From contig JAAZLM010000067.1 of assembly GCA_012799315.1 (NCBI GenBank), positions 1 to 10,225 on the forward strand: a stretch of 10,225 bases of DNA, in the 5' to 3' direction. Numbering within the stretch: position 1 is the stretch's first letter; every line of letters starts with the position of its first letter. Source of the stretch: Clostridiales bacterium (lineage in GTDB: Bacteria; Bacillota; Clostridia; Oscillospirales; Ruminococcaceae). Positions 1 to 5,765 of the stretch are shown here, piece after piece. Below the pieces are notes generated by a model that did not search any database, was not told where the DNA came from, and saw only the letters and a program-made list of their open reading frames with translations. Position numbers and translations under genes: made by a program.

Positions 1-127
1 GATGAATTCTCCAGGACATAGGAAGAATATACTGTCACCTTCATATACTCATATTGGTGTAGGTTATTATGAAAAGAGTAATAGTCAATACACTTATTAT
101 TGGACGCAGTTCTTTTACGCAATGTGA
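1..127 (+). CDS. CAP-domain (SCP/PR-1 family) protein, C-terminal end only
   Basis: This is the 3' end of a gene that starts before the window. Reading from base 2 gives 41 residues and a TGA stop at 125-127. The residues match the C-terminal part of bacterial CAP domains (the cysteine-rich secretory protein / PR-1 / YkwD fold): an SPGHRKNIL segment, then IGVGYY, then YWTQFF. In the family these correspond to the late conserved helix start and the final beta strands of the domain, and the proteins are usually secreted or cell-wall associated; the molecular role of most bacterial members is unknown. Base 1 is G, which fits a preceding Trp codon as is common before this motif, but that is inference. 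No signal peptide can be judged because the N-terminus is missing. A strong hairpin terminator follows 15 bases downstream, so this gene ends its transcription unit. Confidence 0.85.
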   Translation, partial: MNSPGHRKNILSPSYTHIGVGYYEKSNSQYTYYWTQFFYAM

Positions 128-142
128 CGGGAAATACTTTAT

Positions 143-181
143 AGTATAGGCGGGGAACACATCCACCGCTTATACTTTTTT
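143..181 (+). terminator. rho-independent terminator after the CAP-domain gene
   Basis: The arms GTATAGGCGG (144-153) and CCGCTTATAC (166-175) pair over 10 positions with one G-T wobble, extended by A143-T176. The loop is 12 nt. A run of six T follows the right arm (176-181). It lies just past the CAP-gene stop and ahead of the next gene's ribosome binding site, so it separates two transcription units. Confidence 0.85.
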
Positions 182-210
182 ACACTTAATTCATGCAAGA
201 TGTTGCGAGT

Positions 211-219
211 TGTGATAAT
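211..219 (+). promoter_or_regulatory. candidate extended -10 promoter for the small-peptide/ccdA operon
   Basis: TGTGATAAT contains a TG dinucleotide one base before GATAAT (5 of 6 matches to TATAAT), an extended -10 pattern. The best -35 candidate, TTCATG at 190-195, is poor and sits 18 bp upstream. The position fits: it is after the terminator at 143-181 and about 40 bases before the first start codon. Prediction only. Confidence 0.4.
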
Positions 220-257
220 ATTAAAGGGAAGTAATGGGATTAAGGGAGACTCATTTT

Positions 258-398
258 ATGAAGAAGTCAAAAATAATAATAATATCTGCTATAATAGTCG
301 CTATTATAGGGATTTATATAGCTAAACAATTTTGCGGAGAATTACATGAACATGATGAAAATTGTGGTCATATTCATGTGATATACGAATCGTTTTAA
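258..398 (+). CDS. 46-residue membrane-anchored Cys/His-rich peptide, unknown function
   Basis: A short gene of 46 codons with an excellent ribosome binding site, AAGGGAG at 242-248, nine bases before the ATG. The N-terminus is MKKSK, followed by a hydrophobic segment at about residues 6-22 rich in Ile, then a hydrophilic tail. By the positive-inside rule the tail should face outwards. There is no lipobox at Cys26 (the preceding residues are KQF), so a lipoprotein is unlikely. The tail holds two similar units: C26-G-E-L-H30-E-H32 and C36-G-H38-I-H40, i.e. two Cys and four His within 15 residues. That arrangement could bind a metal or take part in thiol exchange; this is inference. The stop TAA (396-398) overlaps an ATG (398-400), and the next full gene is ccdA 42 bases on, so a link to thiol redox or metal handling outside the membrane is plausible. 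I do not recognise a named family. Confidence 0.7.
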   Translation: MKKSKIIIISAIIVAIIGIYIAKQFCGELHEHDENCGHIHVIYESF

Positions 399-444
399 TG
401 GTGCAATATGCGTTAATCACATGAAAGAGATGGTCAAAGCATGA
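398..444 (+). promoter_or_regulatory. chain of overlapping micro-ORFs leading to the ccdA start
   Basis: Between the small peptide and ccdA there are three consecutive stop/start overlaps. TAATG at 396-400 joins the peptide stop to an 8-codon frame (398-424). Its TGA overlaps the ATG of a 7-codon frame as ATGA at 421-424. That frame ends in TGA at 442-444, overlapping the ccdA ATG as ATGA at 441-444. Such overlaps permit ribosome reinitiation, so ccdA translation may be coupled to the upstream peptide. GAGA at 427-430 could serve as the ccdA ribosome binding site. Chance cannot be excluded. Confidence 0.4.
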
Positions 445-1133
445 TAGATAATTTACTCAACACGATGAAAGATTTGATGACGCATAGCCTATGGTTGGCG
501 CCGCTCATTGCATTAATTGCAGGAGTGATTGCATCATTCACACCTTGTTGCTTATCGAGCATACCACTGATAATTGGATATGTTGGGGGATATGCTGGCA
601 ACGATAGCAAAAAGGCATTTAAATATTCGCTAATCTTCTGTCTTGGTACGGCGATCAGCTATACTGGGCTAGGGATAGCACTAGCATTAATCGGCGGATT
701 AATGCGTGAGGCGGGGTCGTGGTGGTATATTCTACTTGGGATATTGATGGTCGTGATGGCTCTGCAAATGTGGGAGGTTATCAATATCATCCCCGCATCG
801 GGGCATAGCAATAAGAATCCCAAAAAGGGATATATAGGGGCATTTTTAGCTGGTCTTATTGGTGGCGTATTTTCGTCACCGTGCTCCACTCCCGTTTTAG
901 TCGTGCTCCTAGCAATGGTCGCAAGTGGCGCAAGCGTCGTAATGGGATTAATTCTATTACTGCTGTATTCGCTCGGACACAGTATTCTACCGCTAATCGC
1001 CGGAACATCAATGGGATTCGTAAAGCAAATATCAGCATCTAACAAATACGCACATTTTAGCAAGGTGGTTAAAATCACCACCGGGAGCATAATATTACTA
1101 CTAGCATTCTATATGTTTTATGAGGGATTTTAG
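441..1133 (+). CDS. ccdA: CcdA-family thiol-disulfide transmembrane protein
   Basis: This 230-residue integral membrane protein belongs to the CcdA/DsbD transmembrane family, which carries reducing equivalents from cytoplasmic thioredoxin across the membrane to thiol proteins outside. About six hydrophobic segments can be seen (roughly residues 18-45, 58-86, 93-112, 130-160, 163-187 and 206-227). The two family cysteines lie in proline-containing segments of the two halves: FTPC36 in the first helix and SSPC148 in the fourth. An extra Cys37 follows the first. The length is normal for CcdA. No haem-lyase or cytochrome c gene is nearby, so cytochrome maturation is not implied; the partner may be the small Cys/His peptide upstream. 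An alternative is the related ArsG-type permease of aromatic arsenical operons, but no ars gene is visible. The end overlaps the longest ung reading frame by 14 bases, consistent with co-transcription. Confidence 0.88.
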   Translation: MIDNLLNTMKDLMTHSLWLAPLIALIAGVIASFTPCCLSSIPLIIGYVGGYAGNDSKKAFKYSLIFCLGTAISYTGLGIALALIGGLMREAGSWWYILLGILMVVMALQMWEVINIIPASGHSNKNPKKGYIGAFLAGLIGGVFSSPCSTPVLVVLLAMVASGASVVMGLILLLLYSLGHSILPLIAGTSMGFVKQISASNKYAHFSKVVKITTGSIILLLAFYMFYEGF

Positions 1134-1836
1134 GACAAGCGTTTGCAATGAGGTGATTAAGGTTATAGAAATTGGGAACGACTGGGACGGACTATTGCAG
1201 GATGAGTTTTGTAAGGATTATTTTACCCGACTAATGTCCACCCTCGATAATGAATATAAAAATTACACCATATATCCCCGCAGGGAAGATGTTTTCACCG
1301 CCTTTCGCCAAACGTCCTATGCCGATACCAAAGTCGTGATTCTAGGGCAGGACCCATATCATGGTGAGGGGCAATCGCACGGGCTGGCTTTTTCGGTTAA
1401 GAGGGGGACGAAGATTCCTCCATCGTTGCGGAGTATTTTCACTGAAATTAGTGACGATATTGGCTGTAATATACCGAATAACGGACATCTATCGCCATGG
1501 GCAAAGCAGGGAGTTCTCCTACTAAATACAGTGCTAACGGTGAGGGCGAACTCACCTAATTCGCACAAAAAAATAGGTTGGGAGATATTCACTGATAAAG
1601 TTATAGAAATTCTAAATCTAAGTGAGTCACCAATTGTGTTCATTCTATGGGGGAATCCCGCCAAGGCAAAGGCAACAAAGATAACGAATCCACGCCACTA
1701 TGTGCTAACAAGCGTACATCCAAGTCCGCTATCATCGTGGGGAGGATTCTTTGGATGTCGGCATTTCTCAAAGGCGAATGCCTTTTTAAAATCGGTCAAT
1801 CGCAGTGAAATTGACTGGCAGATACCGAGCATTTAA
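1120..1836 (+). CDS. ung: uracil-DNA glycosylase, family 1 (start uncertain)
   Basis: Removes uracil from DNA by cleaving the N-glycosidic bond, starting base excision repair of deaminated cytosine or misincorporated dUMP. All family-1 hallmarks are present, numbered from the 1120 ATG: the water-activating loop GQDPYH (76-81) with catalytic Asp78, the segment WAKQGVLLLNTVLTV (127-141), SHKKIGW (148-154), the uracil-binding FILWG (174-178) and the catalytic-His loop HPSPLS (200-205). The C-terminus IDWQI is also typical. The ATG at 1120 lies inside ccdA, has no ribosome binding site, and adds about 15 residues lacking in homologues. A near-perfect site, GAGGTGAT (1150-1157), sits 7 bases before an in-frame ATA at 1165; starting there would give EIGNDWD directly after the first residue, like many relatives. 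GTG at 1153 is another option but overlaps that site. Function is near certain; the start is not. Confidence 0.95.
   Translation: MRDFRTSVCNEVIKVIEIGNDWDGLLQDEFCKDYFTRLMSTLDNEYKNYTIYPRREDVFTAFRQTSYADTKVVILGQDPYHGEGQSHGLAFSVKRGTKIPPSLRSIFTEISDDIGCNIPNNGHLSPWAKQGVLLLNTVLTVRANSPNSHKKIGWEIFTDKVIEILNLSESPIVFILWGNPAKAKATKITNPRHYVLTSVHPSPLSSWGGFFGCRHFSKANAFLKSVNRSEIDWQIPSI
1150..1157 (+). promoter_or_regulatory. strong ribosome binding site inside the annotated ung frame
   Basis: GAGGTGAT is an eight-base complement of the 16S rRNA 3' end. It is followed by AAGG at 1159-1162 and lies 7 bases before an in-frame ATA at 1165. No in-frame ATG, GTG or TTG lies at a proper distance after it. It therefore bears directly on where ung translation begins. 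Confidence 0.55.
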
Positions 1837-1873
1837 AATTCAGCAAACAATATACTAAGGGAGATGCATATTT

Positions 1874-2626
1874 TTGGATAGGAACGAGCAAGACAGAATA
1901 CGCCGTGAAAAGATAGAGTTAATTAAATTAAAGCAAGGATTAATTGAAGAATCCGACTTGATAAAGGAAGAAAAGCAAGAACGAGAAAAGCTAAAAGGCT
2001 TCAAACGGGTAAAGAACTATGTTTATCACAACAGGCCATTCATATTGGTGGGATTGTTCTTTGCAGTCGTATTCGGATATATGTTATTCGATATGCTAAG
2101 TACCGAGAAGCCCGATATACGAGTGCTTTTTGCAACATCGGAGAATTATAGCATGAAAATGCCGCTAATTGAAGAGGCAATTGAGAATTATGTTGAGGAT
2201 TATAACGGCAATGGCAAGGTGCATGTCGATATAAACTACATCCAACTTGATCTTGAAGGTGGGGGGAATCCCGATTATTTTGCAGCTAATCAAACTAAGT
2301 TAATCGGCGAATTAGCAGTGGGGAAGTCGATGTTGCTGATACTGGATAATAAAGTAGCAGAATATATACAGGGTGATGATAATTATGCGATAATGGCGGA
2401 CTTGACCGATATGTTCCCCGATAATGACCTTATCACTAGGGAGGGATTCTACTTAAAAGGATCGAAGCTTGCGCAGCTAGCTAAGTGGGAATCCGTAACC
2501 GACGATGTTTTTTTAGCAGTACGGCGAGGCGATGAGGCATTGGCCGCTACTGAAAAGGGAATGGAAGAAAACTATAAAAAGGCACTCGAAACATTTAAGA
2601 AGATAGTCGAAGATGAATTAAATTGA
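1874..2626 (+). CDS. single-pass membrane protein of unknown function
   Basis: A 250-residue protein starting at TTG, with ribosome binding site AAGGGAG (1857-1863) ten bases upstream; the nearer ATG at 1864 is out of frame and closes after five codons. Layout: a highly charged, probably coiled cytoplasmic N-terminus (residues 1-50, many Arg, Lys and Glu), one membrane segment (about 55-75), and an extracytoplasmic domain of about 175 residues. Basic residues before the membrane segment support N-in, C-out. In the outer domain, residues 109-119 (DYNGNGKVHVD) resemble the calcium loop of EF-hand or dockerin repeats, with acidic/amide ligands at positions 1, 3 and 5 and Gly at 6, but the final acid is at position 11 rather than 12. 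No catalytic motif or named family is recognised, though I believe similar uncharacterised proteins exist in Clostridia. It lies 37 bases after ung and ends at a strong terminator, so it closes this operon. Confidence 0.8.
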   Translation: MDRNEQDRIRREKIELIKLKQGLIEESDLIKEEKQEREKLKGFKRVKNYVYHNRPFILVGLFFAVVFGYMLFDMLSTEKPDIRVLFATSENYSMKMPLIEEAIENYVEDYNGNGKVHVDINYIQLDLEGGGNPDYFAANQTKLIGELAVGKSMLLILDNKVAEYIQGDDNYAIMADLTDMFPDNDLITREGFYLKGSKLAQLAKWESVTDDVFLAVRRGDEALAATEKGMEENYKKALETFKKIVEDELN

Positions 2627-2631
2627 GCAAC

Positions 2632-2667
2632 AAAAAACCGTATGTGTAATTACACATACGGTTTTAA
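2632..2667. terminator. bidirectional rho-independent terminator
   Basis: A perfect 32-nt palindrome (2634-2665) with 16-nt arms, centred on AATT. The left arm begins with an A run and the right arm ends in TTTT, so the hairpin has a T tract on either strand. It lies between the converging ends of the unknown membrane protein gene (stop at 2626) and pckA (stop at 2683-2685) and can terminate both. Confidence 0.92.
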
Positions 2668-2682
2668 ATTTAGAATAATGGA

Positions 2683-4449
2683 TTAGCCAAGTCTTTCTTC
2701 TAGTTTTCCTAGCTCGTCCATGAGTTCGCTAGGCAGCCTATCGCCGAATTTCTTATAGAATTCGTGAATGCCAGCAGCCTCCTCTTTCCATAGAGCGACG
2801 TCAACATCTAGCAGTTCCTTCATGATATCTAGATCGACATCGTCAAGACCATCGATATTAATATCTTCAGGCTTAGGCTCATATCCGATTGGAGTTTCAA
2901 CAGCATCGGCCTTACCTTCGCAACGTTTGATAATCCAGTCAAGGACACGCATATTGTCGCCGAATCCAGGCCAAATGAAGTTACCGTCATCATCAAGTCT
3001 AAACCAGTTAACGTTGAAGATTTCAGGTGCTTTATCGCCAAGCTTCTTGCCGATTTCTAGCCAATGTTTGAAGTAATCTCCCATATGATAGCCGCAGAAT
3101 GGCAGCATCGCCATTGGATCACGTCTTACAACTCCGACTTCACCACTTGCTGCAGCAGTTGTTTCAGATGCCATGATCGAACCAACGAATACACCGTGTT
3201 GCCAATCATAGGATTGATATACTAGCGGAGCGGTTTTCGCACGACGTCCACCGAATACGATAGCCGATATTGGCACACCACTCGGTGAATTGAATTCATC
3301 ACTAATGCAAGGGCAGTTAATTGCAGGAGCAGTGAAACGGCTGTTCGGATGTGCGCCCTTTTCAGCCATATCAGAATTCCATTCTTCGCCCTTCCAGTTC
3401 AGTGCATTAGTAATTGGTTCTTTGTCGAGCCCCTCCCACCAAACTGTATTATCATCTAATTTATGCACAACATTGGTGAAGATAGTATTCTTCTTTGTTG
3501 ATGCAAGTGCATTAGGATTGGATTTTTCGTTTGTTCCAGGGGCAACACCGAAGAATCCATTTTCGGGATTGATTGCCCATAGACGGCCATCATCACCAAT
3601 GCGGATCCAAGCGATGTCATCACCAACACACCAGACCTTATAGCCTTTTTGCGCATAGATCTCTGGCGGAATAAGCATAGCAAGGTTTGTTTTACCGCAT
3701 GCGGATGGGAATGCAGCAGCAATGTACTTAACTTCTCCCTTTGGATTCTCAATACCAAGAATTAGCATATGCTCAGCTAGCCAACCCTCATTCTTACCTT
3801 GATATGAAGCAATTCTAAGAGCGAAACACTTCTTACCTAGCAAGACGTTTCCACCGTATCCGGAGTTGATTGACCAAATTGTATTATCTTCTGGGAAGTG
3901 GCAGATATAGCGGTTTTCCTCATCAATATCGGCCTTTGAATGTAGCCCACGCACAAAGTCGTTGGACGTATCGCCAAGTTGCTTTAGTGCATCTTTACCC
4001 ATTCTTGTCATTATATCCATGTTGAGTACGACGTAAATTGAGTCGGTAACTTCAACACCAACTTTTGAGAAAGGAGACCCGATAGGACCCATCGAATAAG
4101 GGATTACATACATGGTGCGTCCCTTCATTGATCCGTCGAATAGCTTACCCAATTTGTCATATGCTTCTTTCGGATTCCACCAGTTATTTGTAGGACCAGC
4201 GTCCTCCTCATTCGTGGAGCAAATGAAAGTTCTATGCTCGACCCTTGCAACGTCATTGATTGCCGTCCTGTGGATTAAACATCCAGGAAGTTTTTCCTCG
4301 TTCAGTCTTTGCATTTCACCAATTGCAATGCTTTCATTTGTTAAAGCTTCAAGTTGTTCGTCGCTTCCATCAATCCAGACTACATTATCCGGCTTAGTTA
4401 GTGCGACCATTTCGTCTACCCACGATAGAACGTTCTTATTTTTAGTCAT
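2683..4449 (-). CDS. pckA: phosphoenolpyruvate carboxykinase (GTP)
   Basis: Interconverts oxaloacetate + GTP and phosphoenolpyruvate + GDP + CO2, linking the C4-acid pool with glycolysis or gluconeogenesis. The 588-residue length fits the GTP-dependent family, not the roughly 530-residue ATP type. Visible motifs: YSMGPIGSPFSKVGVEVTDS (118-137), the P-loop FPSACGKTN (247-255) with reactive Cys251, the second metal/phosphate motif VGDDIAW (275-281), FFGVAPGTN (299-307), GGRRAKTAPLV (400-410) and VRRDPMAMLPFCGYHMGDYF (441-460). Phe483, Phe491 and Phe496 have the same 8 and 5 spacing as the three Phe that stack on guanine in animal enzymes. The ATG at 4449 is chosen because AAAGGAG lies eight bases upstream; the frame remains open to an ATG at 4518, but that falls in the promoter -10 box. 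In fermenting anaerobes the enzyme often runs towards CO2 fixation; direction cannot be read from the sequence. Confidence 0.96.
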   Translation of the reverse strand: MTKNKNVLSWVDEMVALTKPDNVVWIDGSDEQLEALTNESIAIGEMQRLNEEKLPGCLIHRTAINDVARVEHRTFICSTNEEDAGPTNNWWNPKEAYDKLGKLFDGSMKGRTMYVIPYSMGPIGSPFSKVGVEVTDSIYVVLNMDIMTRMGKDALKQLGDTSNDFVRGLHSKADIDEENRYICHFPEDNTIWSINSGYGGNVLLGKKCFALRIASYQGKNEGWLAEHMLILGIENPKGEVKYIAAAFPSACGKTNLAMLIPPEIYAQKGYKVWCVGDDIAWIRIGDDGRLWAINPENGFFGVAPGTNEKSNPNALASTKKNTIFTNVVHKLDDNTVWWEGLDKEPITNALNWKGEEWNSDMAEKGAHPNSRFTAPAINCPCISDEFNSPSGVPISAIVFGGRRAKTAPLVYQSYDWQHGVFVGSIMASETTAAASGEVGVVRRDPMAMLPFCGYHMGDYFKHWLEIGKKLGDKAPEIFNVNWFRLDDDGNFIWPGFGDNMRVLDWIIKRCEGKADAVETPIGYEPKPEDINIDGLDDVDLDIMKELLDVDVALWKEEAAGIHEFYKKFGDRLPSELMDELGKLEERLG

Positions 4450-4457
4450 ACGCTTAT

Positions 4458-4464
4458 CTCCTTT
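4458..4464 (-). promoter_or_regulatory. pckA ribosome binding site deciding the start
   Basis: On the minus strand AAAGGAG lies eight bases before the ATG at 4449. This excludes the in-frame upstream ATG at 4518, which has no such site and would lie before the predicted transcription start. Confidence 0.85.
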
Positions 4465-4472
4465 CAAAAAGA

Positions 4473-4487
4473 TAAAATTAAATTTTA
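4473..4487. repeat. 15-nt AT-rich palindrome in the pckA leader
   Basis: TAAAATT and AATTTTA form perfect arms around a single central A. The site lies about 22-37 bases downstream of the predicted pckA transcription start and just ahead of the ribosome binding site. It could be an operator, but a palindrome of only A and T in an AT-rich leader may be chance. Confidence 0.35.
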
Positions 4488-4516
4488 AGGGGTGAAACAA
4501 ATCTCCCACAACTACC

Positions 4517-4545
4517 ATTGTAATATATGCTAGTCAATACGTCAA
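4517..4545 (-). promoter_or_regulatory. pckA promoter
   Basis: On the minus strand, TTGACG (4545-4540) and TACAAT (4522-4517) are separated by exactly 17 bases. Each box matches the housekeeping sigma consensus at five of six positions. Transcription would start near 4510, giving a leader of about 60 nt before the ATG at 4449. Confidence 0.8.
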
Positions 4546-4602
4546 CGAACAGATTGTTAATAAAATGACGCTCTTTTTGCAAGAAATAAAACGCATTCAT
4601 GC

Positions 4603-4622
4603 AAAAGGTAGCTCAATCTACC
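4603..4622 (-). terminator. weak candidate terminator after tsaD
   Basis: On the minus strand GGTAG (4622-4618) and CTACC (4611-4607) form a 5-bp stem with a 6-nt loop, followed by TTTT (4606-4603). It is about 50 bases past the tsaD stop and before the pckA promoter. The stem is short and the T tract minimal, so this is tentative. Confidence 0.35.
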
Positions 4623-4670
4623 GTATAATGGGCATTGACAGTGAAGTTGAAGTTATTAACAGTCCTTTAA

Positions 4671-5672
4671 CTAGAGCTTCTTTGTAGCAATTGCATTCAG
4701 GCTTTCATCGGCAAAATTGCCATTCTTATATTCATAATAGGCTTGACTGCCGATCATTGCGGCATTGTCACCGCATAATTCGATCGGCGGTATATATAGA
4801 TCCCAGCCCCGCTCATCACAAGCCGCCTCAACCATTGCACGTAGCTCCGAATTAGCGGCGACGCCACCCGCAATCGCAATTTTAGTGTGTGAATGCTCTT
4901 TGGCGGCGGCGATTAACCTCTCACTGAGCATTTCACATACAGTGCGTTGGAAAGATGCCGCCATATCGTTTTTGTCGAATGGGATATTCTTCTGCTCATG
5001 ATTATGGACAAGATTAATCACTGCTGTCTTTAAACCTGAAAAGCTAAAGTCGAATGGGCTCCCATCAATAACGGGATGCGGCAACTTATAGGCATTGCCA
5101 TCACCTTGTCTTGACATTTTATCGATAGATATACCGCCCGGATAGGGGAATCCTAGCACTCGTGCAACTTTGTCAAAGGCTTCGCCAGCGGCATCGTCCC
5201 TCGTGCGGCCGATAATATCAAAATCCGTGTAGGAATTAACCTGCACAATATGACTATGCCCACCGGAGGCAACAAGACACATGAATGGTGGCTCAAGTTC
5301 TCTATACGCAATGTAATTTGACGCAATATGCCCCTTAATATGGTGGACTGGTATTAACGGCTTCGATGTTGCCATGCTCAGCCCTTTAGCATAATTTACT
5401 CCAACTAACAATGCGCCAATCAGACCGGGCGCATATGTCACGGCAATTGCATCAATATCGTTAAGGGGAGTATTTGCATCTTTCAATGCCTTATCCACGA
5501 TGGGGACAATATTTTCACAATGGCGCCTTGACGCAATTTCCGGTACGACGCCGCCATATAGAGCGTGTTCATCAACCTGTGAAGCTATGACAGATGAAAG
5601 AACAGTCCTGCCACTTTCAACAACGGCGGCGGCAGTTTCATCGCATGAGCTTTCTATTGCAAGTATTTTCAT
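4671..5672 (-). CDS. tsaD: tRNA N6-adenosine threonylcarbamoyltransferase TsaD
   Basis: Transfers the threonylcarbamoyl group from threonylcarbamoyl-AMP to A37 of tRNAs that read ANN codons, forming t6A; it acts with TsaB and TsaE in bacteria. The 333 residues match the usual length. Motifs of the Kae1/Qri7/TsaD family, an ASKHA fold, are in order: N-terminal ESSCDET (7-13), the metal ligands H111-IKG-H115, VASGGHSH (134-141), the segment DDAAGEAFDKVARVLGFPYP (159-178), FSFSGLKTA (209-217), AIAGGVAANSELR (266-278) and the late metal ligand Asp302 in CGDNAAMI. The ATG at 5672 has AGAAAGG a few bases upstream. rimI lies just upstream, a common neighbour, but a terminator hairpin stands between them and tsaB is not in this window. 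The 68 bases between that hairpin and the start are AT-rich and must hold any separate promoter; I cannot name convincing boxes. Confidence 0.96.
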   Translation of the reverse strand: MKILAIESSCDETAAAVVESGRTVLSSVIASQVDEHALYGGVVPEIASRRHCENIVPIVDKALKDANTPLNDIDAIAVTYAPGLIGALLVGVNYAKGLSMATSKPLIPVHHIKGHIASNYIAYRELEPPFMCLVASGGHSHIVQVNSYTDFDIIGRTRDDAAGEAFDKVARVLGFPYPGGISIDKMSRQGDGNAYKLPHPVIDGSPFDFSFSGLKTAVINLVHNHEQKNIPFDKNDMAASFQRTVCEMLSERLIAAAKEHSHTKIAIAGGVAANSELRAMVEAACDERGWDLYIPPIELCGDNAAMIGSQAYYEYKNGNFADESLNAIATKKL

Positions 5673-5740
5673 TGATGTTTCTTACCTTTCTACATATTAT
5701 TATTTTACTAAATTTCAGAATCCTTACCACTTAAAACGCA

Positions 5741-5763
5741 GAAAAACCCCGCATTGTGGGGGT
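5741..5763 (-). terminator. rho-independent terminator between rimI and tsaD
   Basis: On the minus strand ACCCC (5763-5759) pairs with GGGGT (5750-5746) around an 8-nt loop, followed by TTTTT overlapping the arm (5746-5742). It starts three bases past the rimI stop. It should end, or partly attenuate, the polA-side transcript before tsaD. Confidence 0.7.
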
Positions 5764-5765
5764 GG

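Noticed and set aside
190..199. ATTCATGCAA-like 10-mer shared with about 4594-4603 as a common regulatory motif
   Set aside because: A single 10-base repeat is expected by chance in a window of this size, and the two copies sit at different positions relative to their genes.
659..1090. Antisense frame of 143 codons opposite ccdA
   Set aside because: The plus strand encodes a clear CcdA; the antisense frame shows no domain and has no ribosome binding site that I can support.
441..1133. ArsG-type aromatic arsenical permease instead of CcdA
   Set aside because: The families are related and similar in length, but no arsenic-resistance gene or ArsF-like thioredoxin protein is in the window, so the broader CcdA call is safer.
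1864..1881. ATG at 1864 as start of the unknown membrane protein
   Set aside because: It is out of frame with the long reading frame and stops after five codons; the TTG at 1874 is in frame and well spaced from AAGGGAG.
4450..4518. Upstream in-frame ATG giving pckA 23 extra residues
   Set aside because: The ATG overlaps the promoter -10 box and would precede the transcription start; AAAGGAG supports the ATG at 4449, and the longer N-terminus is not family-like.
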